A stretch of DNA of 64,000 nucleotides from Aquirhabdus parva (GCF_003351745.1 NZ_CP031222.1:124001-188000), one strand, 5' to 3'. Shown: positions 1-9,263, counted from the stretch's first letter. Notes: generated by a model not told the origin, from the letters alone. Made by a program: numbers and translations.

Positions 1-1944
1 AGTGGAGCAGCTTCGCCGCTGAAGGATCTATCAACTTTGCAACAAAAAGTACTCATCAACTATCTGGGATATAACCTTCCTCTAGATAGCACAGCAATTC
101 CCGCGTCATTACCAACACCGGGTACGTCGGCATCATTAGCTATGGGTGGGTCTATTCATGCTCAACCCATTCAATTGACCTACGCCAGTACGTTGAATGC
201 TGACGGGTCGCTCAGTGCCCGGACAGAATCCGTGCTCTATGGCTCGATGGAAGGTGCTCTTCATCTTGTTGATGCAGGAACTGGCGCCGAACAAATGGCT
301 TTTGTGCCTATGGAAATATTAGCTAATTCGCCACAGTTGACTGCGCTCAGTGTCGGGGCAACCGATCAATCGGCAACGCCAAATACCCCTGCGCAAGGTG
401 TCGATGGCCCTTGGGTCGCTGATCCGGCATATACAACCAGTAAAGGCAGCACGATTGGGTCATCATCACTCACAGCATCACAAATGAATGTGTATGGTGG
501 CCTACGGATGGGCGGTAATAGCTATTACGGTTTGAATTTGAAAGACTTTGCTAAAGCCGCTTCTACGACGTTTACGCCGACGCCTAGGCTTTTATTCAGA
601 ATAGATAAAAATAGCAGCGGATTTGGCAGAATGGGGCAGACTTGGTCTAAACCAGTGTTGGCTAATATACGTTACAACAACGCTATCACTCGAGTCATGA
701 TAGTCGGTGGGGGTTACGACCCTCAGTATGAGTCGCCATCTTATGTCCCGACTGCATCCGCCCCTGCTCAAGGGAATACGGTCTATATGGTTAATGCGAA
801 GACAGGTGCTTTGATTTGGTCTGCTGTGGACGCGACTAATACCAATAGTAATTTAATTCACAGCATTGTTGGTCGCGTCAGTGCTATAGACCGTGATGCA
901 GATGGATTGGTTGACAGCATCTATTTTGCGGATTTGGGTGGTCAGCTCTTCCGTGCCGATTTTAATAATACCTATGGGACCAGTACAAGCAAGTTTGGCG
1001 TCCGAGTAACGCGGTTGGCTGATTTAGCAACCAGTACTCAAAAGACGAATGGCACCAATCCACGCTTCTATGCTCCTGTCACAGTGACGATTCATGATCA
1101 AGGCGTCAATACCTTTGCTTTGATTGGTCTGGCATCGGGTAATCGCAGTTCGCCGCTTGATGTGATTGATGTCAGCTTAGGCGGGAGAGGTTTGCGTAGT
1201 CTTCCTGTGAATAATGTGTACGGTATTATAGACCGTGATCTTGCACGCAGAGATCTGATCAAATTAAGCTCAGACGGTTCGAAATATATCAATACCAATG
1301 GGACGACTTTCTCTTCAGCGACTGTAGATAAAACGCTCAGTAATTTGCAGCAGAATCCGCAAAGCTTGACGGGCGATATCCCTAGTACCTTCTTCCCAGC
1401 AAATTCATCGACTACTGCAAAAGATGGCTGGTACCGTTCATTGTCAAGTACTTCAAATGGGACAGAAAAAGCGGATGGTTCATTTAGGTATCCGGGCGGT
1501 ATTAAGGCATTTGAAGATGAACCCATCGCGATTACGGGCCTACTAAAAATCCCCGTTTATGATCCACAAGGAACAGGTGTCCCTGCAGGAAACCCCTGTG
1601 ATCCGCGTGTGGTCGGTGAAACGGATGCACAAACGTACTGTTTACCTTATGGTGTGTGTTTGACCAGTACAGGTGCCATAGATACGACTAAACAGTCGAG
1701 TACCGGTTTTCAATTGGTTGCAAAGAGCTCTACGGATGCGACCCTCGTGAATGGTAATGTATTGGGTGCTGGGATCAGGGGCTTTGTATTGGGAGATGGT
1801 GGCGCATCTACGGATCCGAATGCAACATGCCGGAATATCACTTTGATCGGTAATACCGCTGGAGCAGGGACTTGGAACTGTGCACGTAAACTGGTTCCGA
1901 CCATGTGGTATGAGAAAAAACCTAATATAAGTAAGGTGCAGTAA
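1..1944 (+). CDS. pilY1: PilY1-like type IV pilus assembly/adhesion protein, C-terminal part (5' end outside window)
   Basis: The frame is open from base 1, so the gene starts upstream of the window and only about the last 648 residues are visible. PilY1 proteins sit at the pilus tip or outer membrane and control pilus extension, adhesion and DNA uptake. Seen here are a beta-propeller-type repeat (YGSMEGALHLVDAGTGAE) followed by FVPMEIL, as in PilY1 C-terminal domains. There is also an acidic calcium-binding loop DRDADGLVD at bases 889-915, followed by YFADLGGQLFRADF. Several cysteines lie near the C-terminus. Two pilin-like genes follow directly, the first after one base, which fits the end of a fimU-pilV-pilW-pilX-pilY1-pilE type operon (ComC/ComE/ComF in A. 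baylyi terms). Confidence 0.88.
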   Translation, partial: SGAASPLKDLSTLQQKVLINYLGYNLPLDSTAIPASLPTPGTSASLAMGGSIHAQPIQLTYASTLNADGSLSARTESVLYGSMEGALHLVDAGTGAEQMAFVPMEILANSPQLTALSVGATDQSATPNTPAQGVDGPWVADPAYTTSKGSTIGSSSLTASQMNVYGGLRMGGNSYYGLNLKDFAKAASTTFTPTPRLLFRIDKNSSGFGRMGQTWSKPVLANIRYNNAITRVMIVGGGYDPQYESPSYVPTASAPAQGNTVYMVNAKTGALIWSAVDATNTNSNLIHSIVGRVSAIDRDADGLVDSIYFADLGGQLFRADFNNTYGTSTSKFGVRVTRLADLATSTQKTNGTNPRFYAPVTVTIHDQGVNTFALIGLASGNRSSPLDVIDVSLGGRGLRSLPVNNVYGIIDRDLARRDLIKLSSDGSKYINTNGTTFSSATVDKTLSNLQQNPQSLTGDIPSTFFPANSSTTAKDGWYRSLSSTSNGTEKADGSFRYPGGIKAFEDEPIAITGLLKIPVYDPQGTGVPAGNPCDPRVVGETDAQTYCLPYGVCLTSTGAIDTTKQSSTGFQLVAKSSTDATLVNGNVLGAGIRGFVLGDGGASTDPNATCRNITLIGNTAGAGTWNCARKLVPTMWYEKKPNISKVQ

Positions 1945-1945
1945 T

Positions 1946-2524
1946 ATGGACACTGCAATGCGTAGCAAAGGGTTTACGCTGATCGAGTTGATGATTGCTT
2001 TGGTAATAGTGGTGGTGCTGACCATCATGGCTTTACCATCGTATAACCGCTATATCCGCTCATCAGCACGTGCCGATGCGCAAAGTCAAATGGTTAAGAT
2101 TGCAGGTGATCTTGAGCGTTGGCGGGCGAAAAATTTAAGCTATGCGAATTTTACGCCTGAGATTGCCTTTGCATCCACGCCTGGGAGTATTGTGGATTCT
2201 ACGACCACCAATGCGACGATTTATTTACCAAAAGGCAGTACGAGTGCAAACTATAAGTATCAACTCGCGCTGCTTGATGGGAGTACAAGAACATCGTCGT
2301 TAACGTCTTCTGGGCTCACAGCAGGACAGCGCTGGATTCTGGTCGCACAACCGAACACGGCTAATTCAACACTCAGCTTGGCTTCAAGACTGGTGCTGAG
2401 CAGTCAGGGTGTACGCTGTATGACAGACTCCGCGCTGACGGATGCGACTATGAAAAGTAATATCAAGGATACGACCAATACTAGTGACTCTGCATTGTGT
2501 GCGGGAACATCGAAACCGTGGTGA
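1946..2524 (+). CDS. type IV pilin-like protein (minor pilin, PilE/ComE type)
   Basis: This is a pilin-like subunit with a class III (prepilin peptidase) signal. A short basic leader ends in Gly, then [20 protein letters not shown] gives the methylated Phe, Glu5 and the hydrophobic N-terminal helix. The ATG at 1946 is one base after the PilY1 stop. An internal ATG at 1961 (MRSKG) gives a leader of more usual length, so the true start could be either. A C-terminal Cys pair (RCMTDSAL... and [10 protein letters not shown]) probably forms the D-region disulfide. About 190 residues is longer than a typical major pilin, which favours a minor or competence pilin. It is co-transcribed with the PilY1 gene. 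Confidence 0.87.
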   Translation: MDTAMRSKGFTLIELMIALVIVVVLTIMALPSYNRYIRSSARADAQSQMVKIAGDLERWRAKNLSYANFTPEIAFASTPGSIVDSTTTNATIYLPKGSTSANYKYQLALLDGSTRTSSLTSSGLTAGQRWILVAQPNTANSTLSLASRLVLSSQGVRCMTDSALTDATMKSNIKDTTNTSDSALCAGTSKPW

Positions 2525-2561
2525 TGCCCTCTTAAATTTCAGCTCGAAATGGACTTTGGCG

Positions 2562-3011
2562 ATGAGTAAAAAAAAGAATGGTTTTACCTTAATCGAGCTT
2601 ATGCTTGTTGTTGCCGTCATTGGTGTGCTTGCGGCTATAGCTCTGCCTATGTATCAACAATATGTCATTCGTGAGAATCGTACCGAAACTCAAGCGGCAA
2701 TGATTCAGATTGCACAACGTTTGGCGGCCTATAAGCTGGTTAATAACGACTATAATACCACCTTGTCAAATAGTGCGATCTATGGCTTTAGTGGATATCC
2801 AGCGACAAGCCGACCTTATTATACTTTCACACTGGATACGACGACGGTCGTAGGTGGATGGACGTTAACGGCAACTCCCGTGGCAGGCACGCGGCAATCG
2901 GGTGACGGTGCGATTCTATTAAATGATCAGGGGCAGCGCTGTTGGACCAAAACAGCAACGCCTTGTACGCTGAGCGCCACTTCAGGATGGGATATTGGCT
3001 CTACGACTTAA
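2562..3011 (+). CDS. pilE: type IV pilin-like protein PilE
   Basis: This is a second pilin-like protein of about 149 residues. The start at 2562 gives MSKKKNG followed by [20 protein letters not shown], a textbook prepilin leader, cleavage site and helix. The frame remains open upstream to 2484, but that stretch overlaps the preceding pilin gene and would not make a leader. The rest resembles PilE/ComF-type minor pilins ([22 protein letters not shown]), with a paired Cys motif near the end ([10 protein letters not shown]). It is the last gene of the pilus operon; the rpsP operon promoter follows at once. Confidence 0.87.
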   Translation: MSKKKNGFTLIELMLVVAVIGVLAAIALPMYQQYVIRENRTETQAAMIQIAQRLAAYKLVNNDYNTTLSNSAIYGFSGYPATSRPYYTFTLDTTTVVGGWTLTATPVAGTRQSGDGAILLNDQGQRCWTKTATPCTLSATSGWDIGSTT

Positions 3012-3018
3012 AATTTCC

Positions 3019-3047
3019 TTCACATTTCAGAAAAAATAACGTAGAAT
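3019..3047 (+). promoter_or_regulatory. sigma-70 promoter of the rpsP operon
   Basis: TTCACA (3019-3024), a 17-base spacer and TAGAAT (3042-3047) match the -35 and -10 consensus at 5 of 6 positions each. They lie about 150 bases upstream of rpsP. A second, weaker candidate is TTGACC (3086-3091), a 17-base spacer and TATGGG (3109-3114). Prediction only. Confidence 0.5.
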
Positions 3048-3195
3048 AGCCCCCTTTTTGGAAGAACTGCGTCTGTGCCTAGTGTTTGACCTCTTTATAA
3101 GGTTTTGGTATGGGCGGTGCTCATTAACATGAGCGGTTGTTATTAGATTTTGATATCAGTTCTATTGTTATTTTCAGTTTAAGTGAGTGTCGTAC

Positions 3196-3462
3196 ATGGT
3201 CGTTATTCGTCTTGCCCGTGGTGGTGCCAAAAAGCGTCCGTTCTATCAAGTTATTGTGACTGATAGCCGTAATCCACGCGATGGCCGTTTCATCGAACGC
3301 ATTGGTTTTTTCAACCCAACCGCTAAAGGCCAAGCTGAAAAGCTGCGTCTGAATGCAGAACGTTATGCATACTGGATTTCAAACGGTGCACAACCTTCTG
3401 ATCGCGTTGCATCTTTAGCATCAACTGCTAAAAAAGAAGCTGCTGCGGTAACTGCTGCTTAA
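3196..3462 (+). CDS. rpsP: 30S ribosomal protein S16
   Basis: Small-subunit ribosomal protein that binds 16S rRNA early in assembly. The N-terminus [17 protein letters not shown] and the following [21 protein letters not shown] are family hallmarks. The ATG at 3196 is chosen although the frame continues three codons upstream to a GTG, because S16 proteins begin MV(V/T)IRL. The length of 88 residues is normal, with a lysine/alanine-rich tail. It is the first gene of the rpsP-rimM-trmD-rplS operon, a very conserved proteobacterial order. Confidence 0.97.
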   Translation: MVVIRLARGGAKKRPFYQVIVTDSRNPRDGRFIERIGFFNPTAKGQAEKLRLNAERYAYWISNGAQPSDRVASLASTAKKEAAAVTAA

Positions 3463-3557
3463 TCGCATCTTTTGAAGATGGACACTTGTTGTCGCTGCAC
3501 ATGCGTTGCGGCAACATCCAATAGTGCAAATGCGCCAAAGGCTGCATAGGTGAAACG

Positions 3558-4133
3558 ATGCATTTAGACGCTGTGCCTTTAGACGTGCTCCCCACTGATC
3601 GAATCAAAGTGGGTGAGTTACGTGCAGCATATGGCTTGCAAGGTTGGTTATGGTTGTATTCCGATACGGATCCAATCAGTAATATCTTTGGCTATCAGCC
3701 ATGGTGGGTGGAAACACGCACGGGCTGGAAGCAAATGGAAGTCAAACGTTGGCGAACACAAGGCAAGGGTCTGGTGGTTTCGCTGGTGGGTGTCTTAGAT
3801 CGTACCGCAGCAGATTTGCTGATGGGCGCTACCATTTGGGTGAACCGTGCAGCATTGCCTGCAGCACCAGCCAATGAATATTACTGGTCAGATTTGGTGG
3901 GGCTACACGTGTATGCCTATGATATTCAAGATTCAGCAGTTGAGCCGGCTCCAGTCTTCCTCGGTGCGATTCATGAGTTGTTTGAAACGGGAGCGAATGA
4001 TGTCATCGTTGTTCGTCCTGTGGCTGGCAGTGTGGACCAAGTTGAACGACTGATTCCATGGCACAAAGATATCATCCGCAACATTGATATGACTGCAAAG
4101 CGTATGGATGTGAACTGGGGCGTTGACTACTAA
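3558..4133 (+). CDS. rimM: ribosome maturation factor RimM
   Basis: RimM binds S19 and helps mature the head of the 30S subunit. The protein has 191 residues. The N-terminal RimM domain contains VGELRAAYGLQGWLWLYSDTDP (about residues 17-38). The C-terminal PRC-barrel starts near YYWSDLVGLHVY (about 110-121) and ends with LIPWHKDIIRNID. Its position between rpsP and trmD is canonical. The start at 3558 (MHLDAVPLD) leaves a short N-terminal extension before the conserved core. Confidence 0.95.
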   Translation: MHLDAVPLDVLPTDRIKVGELRAAYGLQGWLWLYSDTDPISNIFGYQPWWVETRTGWKQMEVKRWRTQGKGLVVSLVGVLDRTAADLLMGATIWVNRAALPAAPANEYYWSDLVGLHVYAYDIQDSAVEPAPVFLGAIHELFETGANDVIVVRPVAGSVDQVERLIPWHKDIIRNIDMTAKRMDVNWGVDY

Positions 4134-4198
4134 GCAATTAAGGTTAACGGTCTGATTGATATCCAGTGTAGATCGTTGACTTGAAGCAAGGTGGGTTT

Positions 4199-4984
4199 AT
4201 GTGGTTTGCGATCATTACCCTATTTCCCGACATGTTTGCTGCTGTGCGCGACTTTGGGATTACAGGACGGGCGATTGCACGGGGTCAAGTCAGTGTGACT
4301 TGTCTTAATCCACGGGATTACACACACGATGCGTATCGCCGTGTTGATGAGCGTCCCTTTGGCGGTGGTCCCGGTATGGTGATGTTGGCAGAGCCTCTGG
4401 CAGATGCCATTAACCATGCAAAAGCACTGGCTGCCGAGCAAGGCCTTATGAATGTGCCGGTGGTGTATTTGTCACCGCAAGGTCGCAAACTGGATGAAAC
4501 AGGCGTAAAAGCCTTACAGCATTACGATGGTATGATTTTGCTGTGTGGTCGCTATGAAGGGATTGATGAGCGTTTGATCCAGCTCTATGTGGACCAAGAA
4601 TGGTCTATCGGTGACTATGTGCTTACAGGCGGTGAATTGCCTGCCATGGTGCTGATGGATAGTATGATCCGTCGTATCCCTGATGTGATGGGGGATAATG
4701 CGTCAGCTGAACAAGACTCTTTTGTCGATGGTTTACTGGATTGTCCGCACTACACGCGTCCAGATACCTTTCAAGGGTTGGATGTGCCGGATGTGCTGAA
4801 AAGCGGCCACCATCTTGAGATTGAAAAGTGGCGCTTTTTGCAAAGCGTGACGCGAACCAAAGCTCGGCGTCCTGAACTATTCAAGGATGTCACACTGTCG
4901 AAGCAGCAACAAAAATGGCTGAATGAGGCAGAAAAGAAAGCGCGTATACCTGCGCAACAGATTCAAACGAAATCCCCAGACTAA
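4199..4984 (+). CDS. trmD: tRNA (guanine-N1-)-methyltransferase TrmD
   Basis: SPOUT-class methyltransferase that makes m1G37 in tRNAs and so prevents +1 frameshifting; it uses S-adenosylmethionine. The start at 4199 gives [13 protein letters not shown], the usual TrmD N-terminus, preceded by AAGGTGGG. The longer frame from TTG at 4181 would cover the ribosome binding site. Trefoil-knot motifs are present: SPQG at about 92-95, LCGRYEGID at 115-123, GDYVLTGGE at 138-146. The 261-residue length is slightly above average because of a charged C-terminal tail. It is in the operon with rimM and rplS. Confidence 0.96.
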   Translation: MWFAIITLFPDMFAAVRDFGITGRAIARGQVSVTCLNPRDYTHDAYRRVDERPFGGGPGMVMLAEPLADAINHAKALAAEQGLMNVPVVYLSPQGRKLDETGVKALQHYDGMILLCGRYEGIDERLIQLYVDQEWSIGDYVLTGGELPAMVLMDSMIRRIPDVMGDNASAEQDSFVDGLLDCPHYTRPDTFQGLDVPDVLKSGHHLEIEKWRFLQSVTRTKARRPELFKDVTLSKQQQKWLNEAEKKARIPAQQIQTKSPD

Positions 4985-5145
4985 AAGGGATGATGTTTTT
5001 AAAGCATGATTCTTTGGAATCGATTTAAAAAGTCAAATTTTAGTCCATGATGGTTGTTTTTAAGCCATTAGGTTTTATCAAATGTTGTACCTACTTAAAA
5101 AGTAGTTAATTTAACGAGTGATATGCGCCAGTTTGATGGGTTGTG

Positions 5146-5217
5146 ACTCATGGTGAGTGATAACACGCAAACGATAGCCTCTTTCCTCAGTTGCTTGATT
5201 CATTATTGATTGAATCA
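5146..5217 (+). promoter_or_regulatory. possible structured leader of rplS
   Basis: The 256 bases between trmD and rplS hold no reading frame but contain two small hairpins close to rplS. One is ACTCA/TGAGT at 5146-5158 with a TGG loop. The other is TGATTCA/TGAATCA at 5196-5217 with an 8-base loop, ending about 23 bases before the rplS start. They could be a translational regulator or an RNA processing site; function is only inferred. Confidence 0.25.
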
Positions 5218-5240
5218 GTGACATTTATGGAGTATCCACA

Positions 5241-5636
5241 ATGAGTGGCAAGCACCCTTTAGTACAAATCGTTGAAACAGCTCAGCTTAAACAAAATATC
5301 CCTGCGTTTGCACCAGGTGATACTGTTGTTGTTCAAGTTAAAGTAAAAGAAGGTGATCGTGAACGTACACAGGCTTATGAAGGCATTGTGATTGCGATCA
5401 AAAACCGCGGTATCAACTCTGCGTTCACCGTACGTAAAATTTCTAACGGTGTTGGTGTTGAGCGTGTGTTCCAAACTCACTCACCAATCATCGCTGGTAT
5501 CGAAGTGAAACGCCGTGGTGCGGTTCGTCGTGCTAAGTTGTACTACCTCCGTGACTTGGCTGGTAAAGCTGCACGTATCCGCGAAAAATTGCCACAACGT
5601 AAAGTTGTTGCAAAAGCTGCTCCTGCCGCTAAATAA
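5241..5636 (+). CDS. rplS: 50S ribosomal protein L19
   Basis: Large-subunit protein at the 30S-50S interface. The sequence has the family pattern [30 protein letters not shown], then [18 protein letters not shown], then [17 protein letters not shown]. The length is 131 residues, with an alanine/lysine tail a little longer than E. coli L19. It is the last gene of the rpsP operon, followed by a strong terminator. It is preceded by TATGGAGTATCCACA, which supplies a good ribosome binding site. Confidence 0.97.
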   Translation: MSGKHPLVQIVETAQLKQNIPAFAPGDTVVVQVKVKEGDRERTQAYEGIVIAIKNRGINSAFTVRKISNGVGVERVFQTHSPIIAGIEVKRRGAVRRAKLYYLRDLAGKAARIREKLPQRKVVAKAAPAAK

Positions 5637-5651
5637 GCTGCAGATGATGGC

Positions 5652-5680
5652 AAAAAACGCACATTTTTGTGCGTTTTTTT
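5652..5680 (+). terminator. rho-independent terminator of the rpsP operon
   Basis: AACGCACA and TGTGCGTT form a stem with a T-rich loop, followed by a run of seven T. It lies 16 bases after the rplS stop. Confidence 0.85.
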
Positions 5681-5822
5681 ATGCCTGTGTTTTGAGCTGT
5701 GACAAGATTTGACTGAAGAAATTGCAAAGACGGCACGTAATTTAAGGCACCTGTCTTCATTCTCTTGGTAGAATTACTGGAGGCCAACCAATGGGTTGGT
5801 CGATCAATCATAAGGTGTGTTG

Positions 5823-6776
5823 ATGACGTTCATTCCTGGTTTATCACAAGCAGAAGCGATCGCTGTAGGTCACTCTGTAGCGTTGCCTCAGCTGTTGATT
5901 GATGCGCAGACTCAGGTCAAGGCGGATTTACTGCATGTGATTGATCAGCAGGACTGGCCGGAAATTTTGCACAAGGCCGTTCGCCATGCGGCCTTGCAAG
6001 GTGGCAAGCGTGTCCGACCTGCGTTGGTTTATATGGCTTGTGCGGCATGTGCATTGGATGATGTTTTATATCCGGCTGCTGCAAGACGGGCTGCGGTTGC
6101 GATAGAGCTGATCCATTGCTATTCGTTGGTGCATGATGATTTACCCTGTATGGATGATGATGAACTGCGCCGAGGTCAACCGACCGTGCATGTCGTGTAT
6201 GGCGAAGCCAACGCACTGCTGGCAGGTGATGTTTTACAGTCTTTAGCTTTTGAGGTGTTATCCGGCTCTTGGTTTTCTGATCAAACGCTTTCTGCATCCG
6301 TTCAACTGGCTCAGATGCAGAGCTTGTCGCAAGCGGCCAGTCAGATGGTAAAGGGGCAGTTATTGGATCTTGCTGCGGAAACCAAGCAGGTGGGGGAGCA
6401 AGAGCTGGAAACGATTCATGTGAATAAAACGGGTGCGCTGATCCGTTCTGCGGTACGGATGGGTGCCTATGCCGCTGGGATGATGACTCCGGCAGTACTC
6501 AATGATCTGGATCGTTTTGCCTATGCCTTAGGCTTAGCATTTCAAGTGCAGGATGACGTATTGGATGTGACCTCCACGACCGAAACTTTAGGCAAACCTG
6601 CGGGTTCTGATGAGAAGCTGCAAAAGTCGACCTATCCCTCATTGCTTGGACTTACTGCTGCACAGCAACGTGCCATTGATCTGCATCATGAAGCCATTCA
6701 AGCATTGGCAGGCTTTGATCAACGTGCTGATGGCTTGCGAGCGTTAGCAGATTTCTTGTTAAAGCGAACGGCGTAA
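5823..6776 (+). CDS. ispA: polyprenyl synthetase, farnesyl diphosphate synthase type
   Basis: Class I trans-prenyltransferase condensing IPP with DMAPP and GPP to give farnesyl diphosphate, the precursor of undecaprenyl phosphate, quinones and heme O. The first aspartate-rich motif DDLPCMDDD is at about residues 105-113, GKRVRP at 61-66, and the second motif DDVLD at 244-248. The four-residue spacing in the first DDxxxxD motif is the FPP-synthase (IspA) form. The ATG at 5823 is used because AAGG lies just upstream; the frame extends two codons to a GTG. The gene is monocistronic here, without xseB or dxs beside it. Confidence 0.9.
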   Translation: MTFIPGLSQAEAIAVGHSVALPQLLIDAQTQVKADLLHVIDQQDWPEILHKAVRHAALQGGKRVRPALVYMACAACALDDVLYPAAARRAAVAIELIHCYSLVHDDLPCMDDDELRRGQPTVHVVYGEANALLAGDVLQSLAFEVLSGSWFSDQTLSASVQLAQMQSLSQAASQMVKGQLLDLAAETKQVGEQELETIHVNKTGALIRSAVRMGAYAAGMMTPAVLNDLDRFAYALGLAFQVQDDVLDVTSTTETLGKPAGSDEKLQKSTYPSLLGLTAAQQRAIDLHHEAIQALAGFDQRADGLRALADFLLKRTA

Positions 6777-6814
6777 ATAAACCTGACCAGTACTTAACTC
6801 AAAAGCGCCTTGTT

Positions 6815-7516
6815 TTAAGGCACTCCCCAGATAAAGATACTAAGCATCGTCACTAAACACGTTGCGGTGAGCCAAAGACTCATGGCTTTACGCTTGCGCA
6901 AGCTGAAAAACAAGATATAACCCGCAAGTGATAAAATCAGAATCACTACCGCACTGATATCAATAACCCATTGCCACAAGACTCCTGCATTCTTGCCGCG
7001 ATGTAGATTATTGAGCGTATCGATGGTTGTTGCAGGGGTAATTTTGATTTCGGTGTGCCCCGTATCCAGCATTACGGCAATATCGCTATGGCCCTTAACA
7101 CCTTCCAGACGCATATCAAGTTCACCATCGACCACGTCACTGCTTTTAAAGGCACCTAATAAGGGCTGAGTCAGTGGTTGTTTACGAATGCTATCCAGCA
7201 ACAAGGCAGCAGGGTTTTCTAGAGTTTTTGCTTGGGTGATTACCGCTGTTGGTAGGGTAGTCGTTAGCGTGACTTCTTTAGATTCACTGGCAAACCAATC
7301 AGGATGATTGAGAAGTAGTCCGGTGGCCGAAAAGAAAATTAACGATAAAAAAGCAAAGGCAGATAGCCATGCATGAACATGTCGTGCATGGCGATAGAAG
7401 TCAGATTTACGATAACTCAAACGACCCGATAAACGATGCAAGATCGTCTGTGTCGAGGCTTTTTTTAGTCGATTTTCCTCAGCATGGATCGAGTGTTCAC
7501 TGCGTTTTCGCGTCAT
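6815..7516 (-). CDS. PepSY-associated transmembrane protein
   Basis: Inner-membrane protein of 233 residues. After a basic N-terminus (RHARHVHAWLSAF) comes a membrane helix (LSAFAFLSLIFFSATGLLL). A periplasmic domain of about 100 residues follows, containing the PepSY-TM-type signature LNNLHRGKNAGVLWQWVIDISAV. Then there is a second helix (about 175-197) and a third at the C-terminus (about 205-230). Such proteins are often found with periplasmic flavin/iron redox systems. The start overlaps the stop of the ApbE-DUF2271 gene by one base (TAATG), so the two are translationally coupled. No flavinylation-type [ST]GA[ST] motif is seen. Specific role unknown. Confidence 0.75.
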   Translation of the reverse strand: MTRKRSEHSIHAEENRLKKASTQTILHRLSGRLSYRKSDFYRHARHVHAWLSAFAFLSLIFFSATGLLLNHPDWFASESKEVTLTTTLPTAVITQAKTLENPAALLLDSIRKQPLTQPLLGAFKSSDVVDGELDMRLEGVKGHSDIAVMLDTGHTEIKITPATTIDTLNNLHRGKNAGVLWQWVIDISAVVILILSLAGYILFFSLRKRKAMSLWLTATCLVTMLSIFIWGVP

Positions 7517-9117
7517 TAAATTGCTCGATCAAAACGAAGTTTCAGATCACCCAATTCATCTTTGGCGGGTAGTGATTTACTGCTGGCTTTCGGCCCGGCA
7601 TCAAGATCGAAGGTCTGATAGCTATGGGCACCATGTTCACGTGCAGCTTCAATATGTACGGTGTATTTGCCTTGTGGCACCAGTTGCCCAGCATCATCTT
7701 TACCATCCCAGATGGCGGTGTAGTGTCCAGGCGCACGGGAAGGCTTGGCAATGGTATCGAGATTCGGTGTGGTGCGACCATAACGCTTCCACCAAATATA
7801 GTTGGAATCAATCCACTTCTCTTTAGAGCCCCAAACATGGAGCGTACGGATCAATTTACGATCCGCATTGGTGACCCAAATCACCACGTATGGTGCTTTG
7901 TAGTTAGAGGATTCGATCTTGGGAATATCGTAGTCGAGCACAGCACTATAGCCTGCTGGCCATGTGCTGCTTGTCGCAGCGGTGGTTGTATTCGCAACAC
8001 GTTGCAAGGTGCCATAGTGCTGCTCTGTGGCAACCAGCTCATGCCAGCCGCTTGAATTAAAGGTTTCCCCATTGGTGAGCGTCAGTTGCGCTTCAACGTG
8101 TTGAAGCTGTTCAATCAGAGCCATTGCGTCTTGCGGCGTCATCGCGGCAAGCGCCGTCGCCAAAGCATCTGCATCCGCGGCATGCGGGGCAACGACAATG
8201 CTTTGCTCGACATGATTGAGTGCAGCGCCAGAGACTGGCGAGATCAAATGAGAGTCAAGTATATTGTTGCGACCAACCTGATCACGGGCTCCTTGACCAC
8301 TGAAAGCAACGGCCGCTGATTTTGTGAGCTGTAGTGCTTGAGCTGGTACTAGGTTATCTGCACGTTGACCTGCATCTCTTAAACCAATCTGCCAACCTGA
8401 AGCGCGCGGAGCTTGTCCCCAGACTTTGACATCCCCGCCAATATCGACCATCAACCCAGACAACTCGGGTACGGCTTGGCGTGCAGCACTGATCGCCCGG
8501 TCAATAATATAGCCCTTGGCCAGTGCATCCGTAGCAAATTGCACGCCTTGGGGACGGGTAACGCGCTGGCTTTGAGGATTGAGAAGCACTTCGGCTTGAT
8601 GGGCTTGTTCAACAAGGTCAGAGACATTATCAGCACCCTGAGCTTTGGCTTGAATCACACCACCCATGCGTGCGCTAAAGGCACCGCAAGTTTGATTGCG
8701 CCAGTTTTCACAAGCTTGGAGCACTGCAAATAAATCATCAGATACGGCGACAGATTGGCCATTCTGTATGGCTTGATTGAGGGCACTGATTTCGCTGTCG
8801 CTGCGGTAGGTACTGAGAATTTGATCAAGGCGCTGAATTTCAGCTGTTGCTGCCGCAAAGGCACGTTGGGTTTGTTCAGCGGTCGCACTGATGGCGAGGA
8901 CATCCAGTGAGGTCCCCAGAATATGATCTTGATGAAAACGCGCTTGATGCTTTGGCTTGACGTTGCTACTGGATTGAACGGAGGTCGTGGTGTCATCTTT
9001 CAGGATGGCTTGTGCAGACACGAGAGTCGGCATGCAGATTGATAAACCAAATCCTGCCACGGTCAATAATTGAAGCACAAGGGGACGGAGTACGAATTGA
9101 CGAGTGGTTGACGACAT
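7516..9117 (-). CDS. ApbE-type FAD:protein FMN transferase fused to a DUF2271 domain
   Basis: The N-terminal signal peptide (MSSTTRQFVLRPLVLQLLTVAGFGLSI) suggests a periplasmic protein. Residues about 60-340 form an ApbE domain, which transfers FMN from FAD to Thr/Ser of target proteins. Visible motifs are KGYIID (201-206), DIGGD (225-229) and DADALATAL (315-323), plus LISPVSG. Residues about 390-520 look like DUF2271, with WDGKDDAGQLVPQGKYTVHIEAAREHG. ApbE and DUF2271 are commonly separate adjacent genes, so one 533-residue polypeptide is notable. The start at 9117 has GGAG upstream; the frame extends 11 codons further. It is coupled to the PepSY gene downstream and divergent from DUF4198. 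A Fur-like element in the shared promoter region suggests iron control (inference). Confidence 0.82.
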   Translation of the reverse strand: MSSTTRQFVLRPLVLQLLTVAGFGLSICMPTLVSAQAILKDDTTTSVQSSSNVKPKHQARFHQDHILGTSLDVLAISATAEQTQRAFAAATAEIQRLDQILSTYRSDSEISALNQAIQNGQSVAVSDDLFAVLQACENWRNQTCGAFSARMGGVIQAKAQGADNVSDLVEQAHQAEVLLNPQSQRVTRPQGVQFATDALAKGYIIDRAISAARQAVPELSGLMVDIGGDVKVWGQAPRASGWQIGLRDAGQRADNLVPAQALQLTKSAAVAFSGQGARDQVGRNNILDSHLISPVSGAALNHVEQSIVVAPHAADADALATALAAMTPQDAMALIEQLQHVEAQLTLTNGETFNSSGWHELVATEQHYGTLQRVANTTTAATSSTWPAGYSAVLDYDIPKIESSNYKAPYVVIWVTNADRKLIRTLHVWGSKEKWIDSNYIWWKRYGRTTPNLDTIAKPSRAPGHYTAIWDGKDDAGQLVPQGKYTVHIEAAREHGAHSYQTFDLDAGPKASSKSLPAKDELGDLKLRFDRAI

Positions 9118-9216
9118 GAAGGCGTTCTCCAAAATGCAAAGCGAGATCAATCATCGTGAGAACAAGTCACTGAATGATGATAAAAGAAGTGAAAAGTGAT
9201 CGGCAGTTGCCTATCT

Positions 9217-9263
9217 GAGAATAATATTGCAATTGAGATCGATTATCAACTATTGATTATCAA
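9217..9263. promoter_or_regulatory. putative Fur-box region between the ApbE-DUF2271 and DUF4198 genes
   Basis: An AT-rich array of GAGAAT-like half-sites ends in GCAATTGAGATCGATTATCA (9229-9248). The core matches 12 of 19 positions of the E. coli Fur consensus. A nearly identical 20-mer, 17 of 20 bases the same, lies at 14335-14354 between the TonB receptor and tonB. A further GATTATC-type repeat is at 9255-9261. The element sits about 80-110 bases from both divergent start codons. Confidence 0.5.

Noticed and set aside
5784-5799. CCAACC/GGTTGG hairpin upstream of ispA as an attenuator
   Set aside because: Only 6-8 bp, no T run and no competing structure; probably incidental.
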